Shown: positions 23,996-33,952 of the stretch, one piece after another | Position numbering within the stretch: position 1 is the stretch's first letter | How the letters are laid out: the number at the start of each line of letters is the position of its first letter | Source of the DNA: Bacteriovoracaceae bacterium | GTDB taxonomy: Bacteria > Bdellovibrionota > Bacteriovoracia > Bacteriovoracales > Bacteriovoracaceae | DNA: 64,000 nucleotides | NCBI GenBank assembly: GCA_013141065.1 | Contig: JABFRR010000008.1 | Span: 1-64,000 of the forward strand | Direction: 5' to 3' | The notes under the pieces: generated by a model | Databases searched by the model: none | What the model saw: the letters and a program-made list of their open reading frames with translations, nothing else | Told to the model about the DNA's origin: nothing | Position numbers and translations under genes: made by a program

Positions 23996-24814
23996 TTAAT
24001 CTCTCACTTCTACCGAAGAATAATTATCAAATTTCAAATCTTTATTCCAATTAACTTTGAAACTAAACTCTTTGGGGCGATAGAAAAGAACATCTACAAC
24101 TTGTGAATTCTCATTGTCTTTATGAAGCAAAATGATTTTATTAAAAAACTTAAGCTCAAGAGGATTGGGTAGTCGTATATCATCCATCGAAGGTTTTTTA
24201 TCTAACCTATTTGCAATGTCTCTATTTAACTGAGAAATAAATATAACAACACACTCTTTTTCCTTGGCATAGTTTTTTAATTGCTCAACTTGATCCTGAA
24301 CTGGTGGATTAGATCTTTTTTCATCTAATAATTGAAGGTAATCAACAACGATCACCGAACCTTTAGAAATGGTCTTTTGAGTTTTTTCGATAATATATTT
24401 TGCACTAATGTCATTTGAATAATCTAATTCGAAGTAATTATTTTTTTCACCTATAGAATTGTCGTAAATTGCCATTCGACCAGCAATGTTTTTGTGGACT
24501 TCTGACAAAGAAAAACAATAATTCTTTGCACTCTTTTTTTGAATAGCTTGAACCAGCAAGCCTATCGTAAAAACAGTCTTGCCTTTGGAGGGCCTAGAAC
24601 CAATTAAGACAATATCTCCAGAGTTGAAAAAACCTAGTATCTCTTCATAGGACTTAGGAAACATATCGTCTTTTTTTGACTGAAGTAGTGCCCATGAATC
24701 AAAGCCTTCTCGTTTGGCAATTAAATCGAGTGCTTCTGTGTTAGTGATAACTTTTTCTTTTTTTAGTTGTTGAGCTTGAGACTTAAGAACGTGAATTGGT
24801 GCAGATAATTTCAA
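23996..24814 (-). CDS. DnaB-type RecA-fold ATPase with N-terminal helical domain
   Basis: The protein has 272 aa. Residues about 1-48 (LSAPIHVLKSQAQQLKKEKVITNTEALDLIAKREGFDSW) form a small helical domain often annotated as glyoxalase-related. Residues about 55-255 resemble the DnaB C-terminal helicase domain: Walker A GSRPSKGKT (about 72-80), Walker B VIVVDYLQLL, then FISQLNRDIANR and NKIILLHKD. It lacks the DnaB N-terminal domain, so it is a stand-alone helicase-like ATPase. The role is unknown. Confidence 0.75.
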   Translation of the reverse strand: MKLSAPIHVLKSQAQQLKKEKVITNTEALDLIAKREGFDSWALLQSKKDDMFPKSYEEILGFFNSGDIVLIGSRPSKGKTVFTIGLLVQAIQKKSAKNYCFSLSEVHKNIAGRMAIYDNSIGEKNNYFELDYSNDISAKYIIEKTQKTISKGSVIVVDYLQLLDEKRSNPPVQDQVEQLKNYAKEKECVVIFISQLNRDIANRLDKKPSMDDIRLPNPLELKFFNKIILLHKDNENSQVVDVLFYRPKEFSFKVNWNKDLKFDNYSSVEVRD

Positions 24815-24966
24815 AGAAAACCTCCAATTATGGTTTTAAAAACATTCCCTTCTTCTGTTTAAACCATCATTTTGGGTTTATTTGAAACTTTAAAATTATT
24901 CAACACTTGAGTGCTTTCCCATGTGAAGGGGGGAGGCATGAATAAATACCTTCAATAATTATTAAC

Positions 24967-24997
24967 TTAATTTTGTGAATTTACAAAATTAATTTTT
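24967..24997 (+). terminator. Possible terminator hairpin
   Basis: TTAATTTTGT/ACAAAATTAA with a 6-nt loop, followed by TTTTT on the plus strand only. It lies downstream of the minus-strand chemoreceptor gene, so its use is unclear. Confidence 0.35.
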
Positions 24998-25031
24998 AGA
25001 TGTTAGAAAAATTCTGCCACACCCAACAATG

Positions 25032-26609
25032 CTAGTTGCTTTCTAAGGCGGCTACATCATAACTCTTCTTTGCCCCTAGCATTTTTCTAAGACTTTGAAT
25101 TGAAACTCTTAGTCTATGTGACTGATTTTTTAAATCATCTGAAGCTTCTTTTGATCGAGTCGACATATCCACTGAATTGGTCGTATCATCATTCAAATGT
25201 TTAAGTGCTTTATTGACTTCATCTACTCCAGCAGATTGTTCTTTTATCGCTACAGATATTTGATTAATAGAATTATCTTGATCATTTACGCAACTAATAA
25301 TTTGATTTAATTCATTTAAACAATCATTTGCTACGGAATTTCCATTTAGAACTTTATCTCTTCCATGGCTAACGATTTGACTGATATTACTTGTAGTCGT
25401 TTCAGCAATAATTCGGACTTGCTCTTGAGAATTAACGAGCATTTGGTTTATGTCAGTCGCTGCTTGACCAGACATGCTTGCGAGTTTACCAACTTCTTCC
25501 GCCACTACTGCAAAGCCCTTTCCACTTTCTCCTGCACGAGCTGCCTCGACAGCAGCATTGAAAGACAAAAGCTTTGTTTGAAATACAATGTCATTTATTA
25601 CTTCAGTTTTTTTAGCAATTTCTGAAATGACATTAATTATCTTTTTAATTTCTTCACTATTTTCAATTACATTTTTATGAATATCATCATAGCTTGATGA
25701 TATTTCTTTCATTTCAATAATCATTCTATCAACCGTTTTTTTTCCTGACTCAGCAGAGTTTTTCGTTAAGCCTGATAAATGATAGGCATGTGTTGCAGAT
25801 TGATCATTATTTTTGATTGTTGCAGAAATTTCATCCATTGCCGTAACACTTTCAGTTATACTTGACACCTGACGATCGACAGAGGAAGTCAAGCTTCGAC
25901 TTACGAGATTCATTTTCTGTGATGAATTTTGCAAGTCATGAACAGTTTGTGAAAGTGATTCAACCGTCTCATTAACTCCTTTCATAATATTTTTTACTAA
26001 AATATGACAAGCGGCTAAAGACAAAGCAAAAATAATTAATAGAACAATTCTTACTTGGTTAATAAATCCAGACATAGTGGCTTTAATATCTTCTACATAC
26101 ATTCCAGAGCCTATAATCCAGCCCCAAGGCTCATATAATTTTAAAAATGATGTTTTTTCTTTAGAATCTTTTTCATTAGGTTTAGGCCAAAGATAATTGT
26201 ACGACCCTTCACCATTATTCTTTTTCACAATATTAGTCATATCGACAAATATTGAATTCCCAGCAGGATCTTTTGTTACAGAAATATCAGTGCCATTAAG
26301 CTCTGGCTTTATTGGGTGCATAACCATGACATTTTTTAAATTATGAATCCAAAAATAATTCCCGTCAGATAGTCGAATACTTTTAATCTGATTTAAAACT
26401 TCATTCTTAGCTTGTTCCTCAGTCATCTCCTTGGAAGCAATTTTTTTTCCATATTGCTCAATAACTGAGTAAATCGTTTTGACTGACGACTCCGGAACTC
26501 TTTGAATCATCTGTGTTTGAAATTTATTAATAACAAACACATTTACATATAAGTATATGATTAATGAAAGTCCTGACAAGATTCCCATAAATTTTTTATA
26601 AAGACTCAA
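25032..26609 (-). CDS. Methyl-accepting chemotaxis protein with single Cache domain
   Basis: The 525-aa protein has TM1 (about 8-28), a periplasmic sCache_2 domain (about 30-180; [35 protein letters not shown]), TM2 (about 187-207) and a long cytoplasmic coiled coil. The conserved signalling hairpin is [18 protein letters not shown] and [13 protein letters not shown] (about 340-375). No CheB/CheR-type C-terminal pentapeptide is visible. It would sense a small periplasmic ligand and signal to CheA/CheW; no other chemotaxis gene is nearby. Confidence 0.93.
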   Translation of the reverse strand: MSLYKKFMGILSGLSLIIYLYVNVFVINKFQTQMIQRVPESSVKTIYSVIEQYGKKIASKEMTEEQAKNEVLNQIKSIRLSDGNYFWIHNLKNVMVMHPIKPELNGTDISVTKDPAGNSIFVDMTNIVKKNNGEGSYNYLWPKPNEKDSKEKTSFLKLYEPWGWIIGSGMYVEDIKATMSGFINQVRIVLLIIFALSLAACHILVKNIMKGVNETVESLSQTVHDLQNSSQKMNLVSRSLTSSVDRQVSSITESVTAMDEISATIKNNDQSATHAYHLSGLTKNSAESGKKTVDRMIIEMKEISSSYDDIHKNVIENSEEIKKIINVISEIAKKTEVINDIVFQTKLLSFNAAVEAARAGESGKGFAVVAEEVGKLASMSGQAATDINQMLVNSQEQVRIIAETTTSNISQIVSHGRDKVLNGNSVANDCLNELNQIISCVNDQDNSINQISVAIKEQSAGVDEVNKALKHLNDDTTNSVDMSTRSKEASDDLKNQSHRLRVSIQSLRKMLGAKKSYDVAALESN

Positions 26610-26703
26610 ACGACATCTCCTGATTGTTTTGTAAGATTAATTATAATTCAATTTATAATTAATTTTTGATCTAATTTGTCTTTAAAGCTAAAATTCAAGG
26701 GAC

Positions 26704-26937
26704 ATGATAAAAAAAATATTTTATTTGCTCTCCATACTTTTCGGACTTCTTGCTTTTTATTTATTTTATCAATTTTATTGGAAATGGAATTTTAACAGCG
26801 AAGGCAAAGCTTTTGATTCCATTGAAGGAGTCACTCATAATGAGAGCTCATTCGTATGGGGCATAATTTCCTTTATCTTGTTTATTCCAATTTTAATAAA
26901 ATTCTACTTAGTCCTTAAGCGCAAAAACAATTCATGA
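26704..26937 (+). CDS. Small two-helix membrane protein
   Basis: The 77-aa protein has two hydrophobic segments (about 5-25 and 50-70) separated by a polar loop, and a basic C-terminus. It starts ATG 94 bp after the divergent chemoreceptor gene. No family is recognised. Confidence 0.55.
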   Translation: MIKKIFYLLSILFGLLAFYLFYQFYWKWNFNSEGKAFDSIEGVTHNESSFVWGIISFILFIPILIKFYLVLKRKNNS

Positions 26938-27062
26938 TGTTTTAAATCAACTAACTACTTTCTCTCATTTTTAACGTTTCTCTTTGTGATTTCTCTTTCA
27001 GTTTCTTTTCCATTGTGCCGTTGAGTACTCACTGTCCTTTCAACTCAAAATGGAAGTTTCAA

Positions 27063-27881
27063 ATGAAACATATTTTATTTTCACTTATCCTTTTAAGTAT
27101 TTTTTTTCCGTCAGATATTTATGCAATGGGAGCCAAGAGACCCAAAGCACCACCGACAAGTCCTCCAAGTCAACCAAGTCCTACGCCACCTGCTGAAACT
27201 AAGCCCAGTGCCGCTTTTAACAGTCCGTGGAATGATAGCAAAACCTCAATTGTTATTGATGCCTATGAGGGAAATTCAATTGATTGGAATAAGATGGCCG
27301 CAGATAAAAAAGTTGTTGGAGTCATTCACCGCTCTAGTATTGGGATGAAGATTGATAGTTTATATAAATCTCGAAAAAAAATTGCTCTTGAGCGTGGTTA
27401 TCTTTGGGGGGCATACCACCTAGGGAGACCTGGAAATACAATCGCGCAAGCAAATCTCTTTTTAGATCTTGTTGAAGATGATCCAAATACTCTTATGATT
27501 TTAGATCTAGAAGATACCAGTTCTGGAAGCTTCATGACCATTGATGAAGCAGTGGCTTTTATGGATTATGTGTATGAAAAAACCGGACGTATTCCAGTTG
27601 TTTATGCCAATCACTCAACGACTGTTCTCTTAAATAAAAAAGTTAAAAGTAATCCACTTTTTCAACAATCAAAACTATGGTATGCACGGTTTAAGTCAAA
27701 TGTTACTGATTTCCCTAGTGGAATTTGGAAAAATTATTTTCTATGGCAATTTTCAAGCGAAATAAATTGCACCAAAACTGGTTCTTGTCTCTACAATGTT
27801 CCAGGGACAAGTTCTGACATGGATGTAAATGTTCATTATGGAGACTTTAGAGAACTAGCTTCAGAATGGACAAATCACTAG
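27063..27881 (+). CDS. Secreted GH25 lysozyme
   Basis: The protein has about 272 aa. It has a signal peptide (MKHILFSLILLSIFFPSDIYA), a Pro/Ser-rich linker (about 25-50), then a glycoside hydrolase 25 barrel: VIDAYEGNSIDW, HRSSIG, GAYHLGRPG, LMILDLEDT (catalytic Asp/Glu), PVVYANHST and LWQFSSE. It would cleave the MurNAc-GlcNAc bond of peptidoglycan. I chose the ATG at 27063 (GGAAG 8 nt upstream) because the 16 residues encoded upstream do not look like a signal. Its stop overlaps the convergent gene by 4 nt. Confidence 0.88.
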   Translation: MKHILFSLILLSIFFPSDIYAMGAKRPKAPPTSPPSQPSPTPPAETKPSAAFNSPWNDSKTSIVIDAYEGNSIDWNKMAADKKVVGVIHRSSIGMKIDSLYKSRKKIALERGYLWGAYHLGRPGNTIAQANLFLDLVEDDPNTLMILDLEDTSSGSFMTIDEAVAFMDYVYEKTGRIPVVYANHSTTVLLNKKVKSNPLFQQSKLWYARFKSNVTDFPSGIWKNYFLWQFSSEINCTKTGSCLYNVPGTSSDMDVNVHYGDFRELASEWTNH

Positions 27882-28936
27882 TTTTTCGATACTTGTAAAA
27901 AACGGCATAACTCTCCACTTGATTTATGTCGTTTAGTTAATTCATTCATGGTTTCATTTTGCGACATTTTTATCAATTCATTATTTAGATCTTTATCGAA
28001 GCAAGCATTTGAAAAAATTTTCAGAACACACCATTGTTGTGCTAAGACATATTTATTAAAATCATCCATGTTTTCAATTTTTTCGTTGCCAACCACTTCG
28101 AAACTAACAATCTTGCCAACATTTAAAGCAAGCTGGCTAAGATCCTTTGTTAAATCGAGTTGGCACTCAAGGCCACAAAGAGAATTATTCAAACTTTCTA
28201 ATTGACCTGAAAAAAAATCACCTTGAGATCCCTTTTCGATATCACCAAAATTTAGCCCTGTAAGAATGCTTTGAAAGCTATAGACGCTTATTGCTTTTAA
28301 TAAATTAATCTTTGCCTTGGCAGAGTTTATTTTTATATTTTCTTTTTTTAAATCTGAAATTCTTACAAAATACCTTTCATTATTTCCCTTGGGTGACCTT
28401 AGTTCTATATAGCCTGTCGAGAAATATGGTGTCGAAATTGCCTCGTCCTCGAAACCTTTTTCTTTAATTAGCTTTGTTAATAGTGCTAATTCCATTTCGT
28501 TTTCAGGTGTTCTCTTCATTTCATTAACAGACATTAGATATTCGATTAATTTAGCAGGATTTTTTTCTGAGAAAATTTTAACAAAATCACTTTTGGATTT
28601 TTTATTCGCAATAGTTTTTGGAATTCTAAAACTCTCAACAAATTCTTTTGAAAAAATATAGCCACTTAATTCTATTTCACCCCTTAAGGGCTCATTTTCA
28701 ATTTTAATAAATTTTAAATCTCCACTCCTGGATGAATCCATCCCATAGTAAATTACATTCTGATTTCCAATCGAAACGTTTATTGATGAAAAACTATTTA
28801 ATGGATGATTTTCAATATCTATTCTGTCTATTTCTTGTGCACCTATAAAACTCATCAGGAAAAAAAATATTTGCAACATTGTAAAAGACCTATTTAAAAT
28901 GAGACCTACTCTCTTAATTATCCTGTTTATCGACAT
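27878..28936 (-). CDS. Secreted hypothetical protein
   Basis: The protein has about 353 aa with an N-terminal hydrophobic segment ending SFIGAQE, a probable signal peptide. The start is uncertain (28936, or 28879 at MLQIFFF with AGG upstream). The mature protein mixes beta-rich (about 30-100) and helical parts, with four Cys in the C-terminal half (CGLEC, QQWC, NAC). No family is recognised. Confidence 0.55.
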   Translation of the reverse strand: MSINRIIKRVGLILNRSFTMLQIFFFLMSFIGAQEIDRIDIENHPLNSFSSINVSIGNQNVIYYGMDSSRSGDLKFIKIENEPLRGEIELSGYIFSKEFVESFRIPKTIANKKSKSDFVKIFSEKNPAKLIEYLMSVNEMKRTPENEMELALLTKLIKEKGFEDEAISTPYFSTGYIELRSPKGNNERYFVRISDLKKENIKINSAKAKINLLKAISVYSFQSILTGLNFGDIEKGSQGDFFSGQLESLNNSLCGLECQLDLTKDLSQLALNVGKIVSFEVVGNEKIENMDDFNKYVLAQQWCVLKIFSNACFDKDLNNELIKMSQNETMNELTKRHKSSGELCRFLQVSKN

Positions 28937-28988
28937 CCAGTGCAAGGGACAAAACAAAGCCGATTAAAACAATCTGGTAATTCCTCAT

Positions 28989-29017
28989 TTGACTGAAATT
29001 TAAAATCCTCCTATCCT
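28989..29017 (+). promoter_or_regulatory. Sigma70-like promoter of the interrupted secreted gene
   Basis: TTGACT, 17 bp, TATCCT, ending 8 bp before an ATG at 29026. Confidence 0.5.
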
Positions 29018-29025
29018 AGAAATCT

Positions 29026-29115
29026 ATGAAATTTACAGTTTGCTTTTTATTAATTCTACTGTGTGTGCAAAGCCCCATGTCTCAGGGGACATTGCAGTCC
29101 GGAAGCATGAGATAA
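29026..29115 (+). pseudogene. 5' fragment of a secreted-protein gene
   Basis: It encodes a signal peptide (MKFTVCFLLILLCVQS) and then about 13 residues before a TAA. The reading then passes into the IS3-like element. A secreted-type C-terminal remnant in the same orientation lies beyond the element (31229-31720), so the two may be halves of one gene split by insertion; this is inference. Confidence 0.45.
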
Positions 29116-29195
29116 AAACTTTTCCTTGTATGGTAAAAAATACATGATATTGGTACGAAATTCGCAAAAACATTTGGGGTATAAGGAGTTTTTCT

Positions 29196-29744
29196 ATGAA
29201 GAATCTTTTAGACCCGAAATTATTGGCCAGATTTCAAGAACGGCCAACACCTACCAACGAAATTGTCGATTTTTTAGACACTCATCCTGATATTAGTACA
29301 GTTAACCTCTGTCGTATAATTGAAATATCGCCTTCGCAAATTTATAATTATAGGGCAAATTTAAAGCGCAAACCCAATAACGTTGAAGAAAATGATGACT
29401 CAGTTGAATCAAAGTCATCTTCTAAATCCTTTAATCGTTATACTGCAGAAGAAAAATTTTCTTTACTTGAAAATTATTTAAAGGCCGACGATCAAGGCAA
29501 GGCCAAATTACTTAGAAAATATGGACTATATGATTCAGATATTAAACGCTGGCGAGATCAAGTAAAGAATGCCTCACTTGAAGTTTTGGGGAAGAGAAAG
29601 CAAAGATCAGATAAAAAGTCTGAGGATCAAATCGAAATTGAAAGACTTCAACAAGAACTTCAGGAGCAAGAGAAAACAACTGCTAAGTTATCGACCCTTC
29701 TCGTGTTGCAAAAAAACTTTCGATATGCTAAAAAGAAAGACTAA
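29196..29744 (+). CDS. IS3-like element OrfA (helix-turn-helix protein)
   Basis: The 182-aa protein has an N-terminal helix-turn-helix-like region (NLCRIIEISPSQIYNYRAN), a second one (YTAEEKFSLLENYL ... YGLYDSDIKRWRDQV) and a Glu/Gln-rich coiled coil (about 145-170). This is the usual OrfA layout of IS3-type elements. The end CAAAAAAACTTT is a possible slippery site for OrfAB. The orfB part is decayed, so the element is dead. Confidence 0.65.
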   Translation: MKNLLDPKLLARFQERPTPTNEIVDFLDTHPDISTVNLCRIIEISPSQIYNYRANLKRKPNNVEENDDSVESKSSSKSFNRYTAEEKFSLLENYLKADDQGKAKLLRKYGLYDSDIKRWRDQVKNASLEVLGKRKQRSDKKSEDQIEIERLQQELQEQEKTTAKLSTLLVLQKNFRYAKKKD

Positions 29745-29749
29745 ATCTT

Positions 29750-30759
29750 AATATTGAAGAAAAAAAGAGTTATTAAAAACTGCTCAAGAGGCCGTTGATG
29801 CTGGAATCACGATAGAAAAATTTTGTGATTCCGTGGGAGTGCCTACTCGGTCATATTTTCTTTGGAAAAAAGACCAGCAATAAAATTGAGATAAAGAAAA
29901 AGGGAAGAAAAACCTCCCCTGAGAATAAATTATCTTTTAAAGAAAAGGAAGAGATCGTTAATGTTCTGCTTAAGAAAGAGTGGGCGATTATTCTCCGCGT
30001 GAGATCTATTATAAATTGATTGATGAAGAAAAAGAATTATTGCCTCGCCGGCAACCTTTTATAGAATAGCGAAAGATGCGGACCTTTTAACAAAAAGAAG
30101 TAAGACAGGTATTAAGCGTCCATTGAATCGTGAGAAGCCTCAGCTTGTAGCAACAGGGCATAATCAAGTTTGGTCTTGGGATGTATCTCAAATAAAATCT
30201 GAATGTAGATCAGTACGATTTTACTTATATGTGATCGTCGATATTTGGAGCCGTCTTGTAGTGGGGTGGGTACTTGAGGATCACGAAAAATCAGAGCATG
30301 CAATTATCATGTGGAAGAAGGCGTTGGAAGATCAATTTATAACAGGCAAGGGACTGACCAATCACAAAGACAACGGAGCAATAATGACTTCGCATGAGAT
30401 GATCAAATTTGTCCGAGATGCCCAGATGGTCGATTCTTATTCTAGGGCGGGGTATCGGATGACAACCCTTTTTCAGAAAGTTTATTTGGAACAATAAAAA
30501 CCTTTAGAACATTCCCAGGAAGCTTCGTTGATTTACAAAGTGGCGAAATTATTTTGTAGGATATTTCCATGAATATAATTACTCTTATAAACATTCAGGT
30601 ATCCAATTCATAACACCGGCAGAAAGGCATTATGGCGAGGAGAAGAAAATTTTAGATTCAAGAAATCAAACGATTAAAAAATTTTATGAAACTCATTCTC
30701 ATCGATATACCAAAATGGCCAAAGAGTTTTCTCCTATAGTAGAGGTGAAAATTAACTAA
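29750..30759 (+). pseudogene. IS3-like OrfB (rve integrase) with several frame breaks
   Basis: Frames must be switched at several points to read LLKTAQEAVDAGITIEKFCDSVGVPTRSYFLW, then EIYYKLIDEEKELL, then an rve core NQVWSWDVSQIKS (first Asp), NHKDNGAIMTS (second Asp), ESLFGTIKTFR (Glu) and YNYSYKHSGIQFITPAERHYG. Domain and order fit an IS3-family DDE transposase. Element ends could not be fixed because no inverted repeats were identified. Confidence 0.8.
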
Positions 30760-31228
30760 ATGCACTTACGACAAAGTCAGAAATGTATGGCCTGTTGTGG
30801 AGAATATAAATAATTAAGAACTAAAAGCATTTTTTGAAAATTGTGTGGATCTAGCTTTTCATACAACTCATTAAAGTGGATGCCTCCCGATCCATTCCAA
30901 GCATCAAGGGCAATCCTTACTAGAGTTGTTCTGATGATGAAAAGCCTTGCGCCCGCCTTTTAATGACTTCTGGTGGCGCCATGAGTTTAGGATAATCAGG
31001 ATTAAGCATAAGATGCAAAAAGGTTTTCGTTACGATAAAATAATAAAGAGATCGCTCGAAATAAAACTTTTTCGCTATCAGCTGCCTTTGACCAAGTCAT
31101 ATACATCTCCAAAATAAAAAATATTATAAGACTGAAGTTTTAATAAACTCGTCTCGTGTTGATTTGAATTTAGCATGAAATATTTTTTGACTTGATAATT
31201 AAATTGAATTAGAAAGTGAATCTTGTAG
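30760..31228. other. Degenerate region after the IS3-like element
   Basis: No intact gene. On the minus strand a short coherent stretch (about 30960-30830) reads RIALDAWNGSGGIHFNELYE, followed by KLDPHNFQ in the same frame, which looks like the remnant of a protein-coding gene, broken by stops upstream. Confidence 0.45.
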
Positions 31229-31720
31229 CAGAAAAGTTTTTCAACCTTCCTTCAAACTGCACTAATTTCTGAGACACATCGAAGCAATCTCGCAGCAGCT
31301 TCTTCGAACAAAATAACGACTAAAAAATCTCAAAAGAAATCTGACAAAAAAGCTGAAACCTATTCTTCCAAAACTGAATCGAAAACAACAGACTCACTAG
31401 TCCCTACTCCACAACACAAGCTTTTAGATCTCGATCTCAACTGCCTGGTTCAAACTAATAGTGATTGTCGATCAAAAGAAGGAGCCAAATGTGAACTTTT
31501 GAATTTGCATGTTGATAATATTACACGCTTGCAAATTGATGAAGACTCTACCCCATATACTTTTATAGCGGAAAATAAAGATAAAAAATGTGAGTCTTAT
31601 TGGGTTACAGAACAATGCCGTATTCTCGGCGGTGACATATGTGACTCTGAACAAAAAAACAAATTATTTGGGCCAGAAATTGAATCACCTTCGTTTTTTA
31701 AGTCTTCGTTTTTTGATTAA
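31229..31720 (+). pseudogene. C-terminal remnant of a secreted-type protein
   Basis: An open frame of 163 codons without a plausible start (TAG at 31226). It has a Lys/Ser/Thr-rich linker, then a Cys-containing domain (LNCLVQTNSDC, AKCELLN, KKCESYWVTEQC, GGDICDSEQK). A -35 TTGACT/-10 TAGAAA pair lies at 31187-31215. It may be the 3' half of the gene begun at 29026. An internal TTG at 31499 could start a 73-aa product, but this is unconvincing. Confidence 0.5.
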
Positions 31721-31724
31721 GATA

Positions 31725-32123
31725 TTACTTTTCTGAATTTATGTATTGCTTCCACTGATCTTGAATTTTTAAATCACTTTTTTCTAACTCAATAGTTAAT
31801 TTTTTTCTTAAGTTTTCTAGTAGGGATCGATCTTTTTCGCTTAGTTCATTATCCTTTGTGAGATCGACTACTTTATTGAGAAACTCATAATAGACATTAC
31901 ACTCTTCTCCAACAGCATCACAGTTTATTGCCCTAGTCGCCTCTACACCATCTGCCATCTTATTCATCACCTTTACGTCAGGCTCACTCATAAGTTTATT
32001 AACAACTTCTGTGATTTGAAAAGATTGATTTGAATATTTACCTATTGTAATTGCAGGTTTTTCAATTTCTTTAGAACATGAAGCTAAAATTACTAAGATC
32101 AATAAAAAAATCGTTTGCTTCAT
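31725..32123 (-). CDS. Small lipoprotein, function unknown
   Basis: The 132-aa protein has a signal peptide with lipobox ILASCS (Cys about 16) and a mature helical part with one Cys pair (NCDAVGEEC, about 67-74). An ATG with a short AGGGAG-like RBS precedes it. It converges with the remnant ending at 31720. No family is recognised. Confidence 0.65.
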   Translation of the reverse strand: MKQTIFLLILVILASCSKEIEKPAITIGKYSNQSFQITEVVNKLMSEPDVKVMNKMADGVEATRAINCDAVGEECNVYYEFLNKVVDLTKDNELSEKDRSLLENLRKKLTIELEKSDLKIQDQWKQYINSEK

Positions 32124-32139
32124 AACTCCCTCAAATTAA

Positions 32140-32177
32140 AAAATCTCTTCAAAGAATTTCTTCTTTGAAGAGATTTT
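32140..32177 (-). terminator. Strong terminator after the secreted metalloprotease gene
   Basis: Perfect 17-bp arms (AAAATCTCTTCAAAGAA and its complement) with a 4-nt loop. On the minus strand the stem is followed by a T run (TTTTTT including the stem end). Confidence 0.85.
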
Positions 32178-32203
32178 AAAACCTTTATCTCTATAATGTC
32201 ATT

Positions 32204-33331
32204 TTAAAAATTAACCGCTCCATCAAATGTACAAGCTGGCTTTGAGTTAATAGTTGAATTATCGCAAGCCAAAATTGAGTTAATATCAGGGTTTGTTCGC
32301 ATAGATGTACCTATTCTAAAATCTCCCGATGGGTGAATACCTTCGTCACCAGACCCACAAAGTTTTGACCAACTATTAGTTAATAATCCATCTGTCTCGG
32401 CAAAAGTATAATTTTGAGCTTTAGAGTGAATACTTAAAACCTTTAAGCCCCATGCGTCTGCAACTAATTCACCTGCATGACTTTCCGTCACTTTCATTTT
32501 ACATGCTGCCACATCGTCTTTTTTAGTGTTACAAAATTTTTCATCATCTTTTGTTTTATTAAATTTGTCTGCATAGTTTTCAGAAATACAAGTCAAAAAA
32601 GGTTTGTAAGTTGAATTCGTAACCATTCTACTATCAATATGGTGACCCATTTCATGAGCAATTGCTTGCAAGATACTATCTAATCTTTCTTTTACGTCAG
32701 CTGTTAAAGTTGATGATATTAAAAAACCAGGGCATATAAGAACATATCTGTCCTTGCCAAGAGTTGTAGCAAAAGCATTATCAACTAATCCATCTGAACC
32801 ACACGGGTTATTTATAAGTTGTGCAAAAACGTTATCTTCTAGTCCAGTTCTATTTAAAAAATCTTCAAAATTACCAATTATTATTGAGTCAACAGTCGAT
32901 TTAAAATTCACTTTGGTCACAGCATCAAAACTTGTTTCATCGATCGCCTGTTTCATATACGATTTTAACAGCGTAATATTCTCTTCGTTTGTAATTATAG
33001 ATTCAATACCATTCATCCTTTTTTTAGCAGCTTTCATAATTTCTTGGTTGTTGATTTTTAAAGTCTCACCAAATCTCTTGAAAATTCTGTATCTTTTTAT
33101 TTTCTTCTTCATTTCTTCAATTCTAGGTCCTGCAGAAGCTTGAGCTTCTTTAGAAATTTCAGCTTTAATTCCACTAATATAGTTATCTCTGTCTTTTCTA
33201 GCAGTTAATGTATCTGTGCAAATCGTCTTCAGAGGATTTGAGCACATTGTACTGGCCTCTTCCGCAAAAGCAGCGTAACTGGTTGTTAAAACTGTAAGAG
33301 CACAGGCCAATAATAATTTTTTAGACTTCAT
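32204..33331 (-). CDS. Secreted zinc metalloprotease (gluzincin-like)
   Basis: The 375-aa protein has a signal peptide (MKSKKLLLACALTVLTTSYAAFA). The zinc site IAHEMGHHID (about 226-235) is followed by HAGELVADAWGLKVL, giving the second Glu of M48-like gluzincins. Several Cys are likely disulfide-bonded. It ends at a strong terminator. The family resembles M48 only in the active site. A related HExxH secreted protein is encoded at 61947-62840. Confidence 0.75.
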   Translation of the reverse strand: MKSKKLLLACALTVLTTSYAAFAEEASTMCSNPLKTICTDTLTARKDRDNYISGIKAEISKEAQASAGPRIEEMKKKIKRYRIFKRFGETLKINNQEIMKAAKKRMNGIESIITNEENITLLKSYMKQAIDETSFDAVTKVNFKSTVDSIIIGNFEDFLNRTGLEDNVFAQLINNPCGSDGLVDNAFATTLGKDRYVLICPGFLISSTLTADVKERLDSILQAIAHEMGHHIDSRMVTNSTYKPFLTCISENYADKFNKTKDDEKFCNTKKDDVAACKMKVTESHAGELVADAWGLKVLSIHSKAQNYTFAETDGLLTNSWSKLCGSGDEGIHPSGDFRIGTSMRTNPDINSILACDNSTINSKPACTFDGAVNF

Positions 33332-33475
33332 AAGTTCTCCGTTATCAAAAAGTGTGATGACTTAGTGATTGTGGCAGGCTAAGAAAATTCTTCAATTTAA
33401 AAGCCAAGAAATGGTAAAAATGTTATGACTGTCTAAAATTTAGACACTCCCAAATATATAAGGTGAGCTTTTTCT

Positions 33476-33940
33476 ATGATTAATAATGACTACTTAAGAA
33501 GCATACGTTACCTCCTAAATGTAGGGGACTCAAAAATGATTGAGATCGCTAAATTATCAGGTATCAGCGTTCCGTTGGACCTAATGAAAGCGTATTTAAA
33601 ACAAGAAGAAGACGAAGGCTTCATCCAATGCGATGACGAAACAATGGCCCACATTCTCGACGGCCTAGTCTACTTAAAAAGAGGCAAGGACGAATCACGC
33701 GTTCCTGCCCCATTTGAATTCCCCACAACTAATAATGTTGTCTTAAAAAAACTCAAAGTGGCTTTTGAACTAAAAGAAGATGATCTGCATGAAATCCTGG
33801 CCCTTGCTGGATTTAAGATTGGACGATCAGAACTAAGTGCTTTTTTAAGAAAAAATGGACACGTTAACTATCGTGAATGCGGTGATCAAGTTCTAAGAAA
33901 TTTTTTTAAGGGTCTGACTATTAAATATCGACCGCAGTAA
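33476..33940 (+). CDS. DUF1456 family protein (YehS-like)
   Basis: The 154-aa protein has two tandem DUF1456 units, each starting with a similar helix-turn segment (NDYLRSIRYLLNVGDSKMIEIAKLSG and NNVVLKKLKVAFELKEDDLHEILALAG). The function of the family is unknown. It lies 12 nt before rlmN and is probably co-transcribed. Confidence 0.88.
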   Translation: MINNDYLRSIRYLLNVGDSKMIEIAKLSGISVPLDLMKAYLKQEEDEGFIQCDDETMAHILDGLVYLKRGKDESRVPAPFEFPTTNNVVLKKLKVAFELKEDDLHEILALAGFKIGRSELSAFLRKNGHVNYRECGDQVLRNFFKGLTIKYRPQ

Positions 33941-33952
33941 GAGTTTTAAAAA

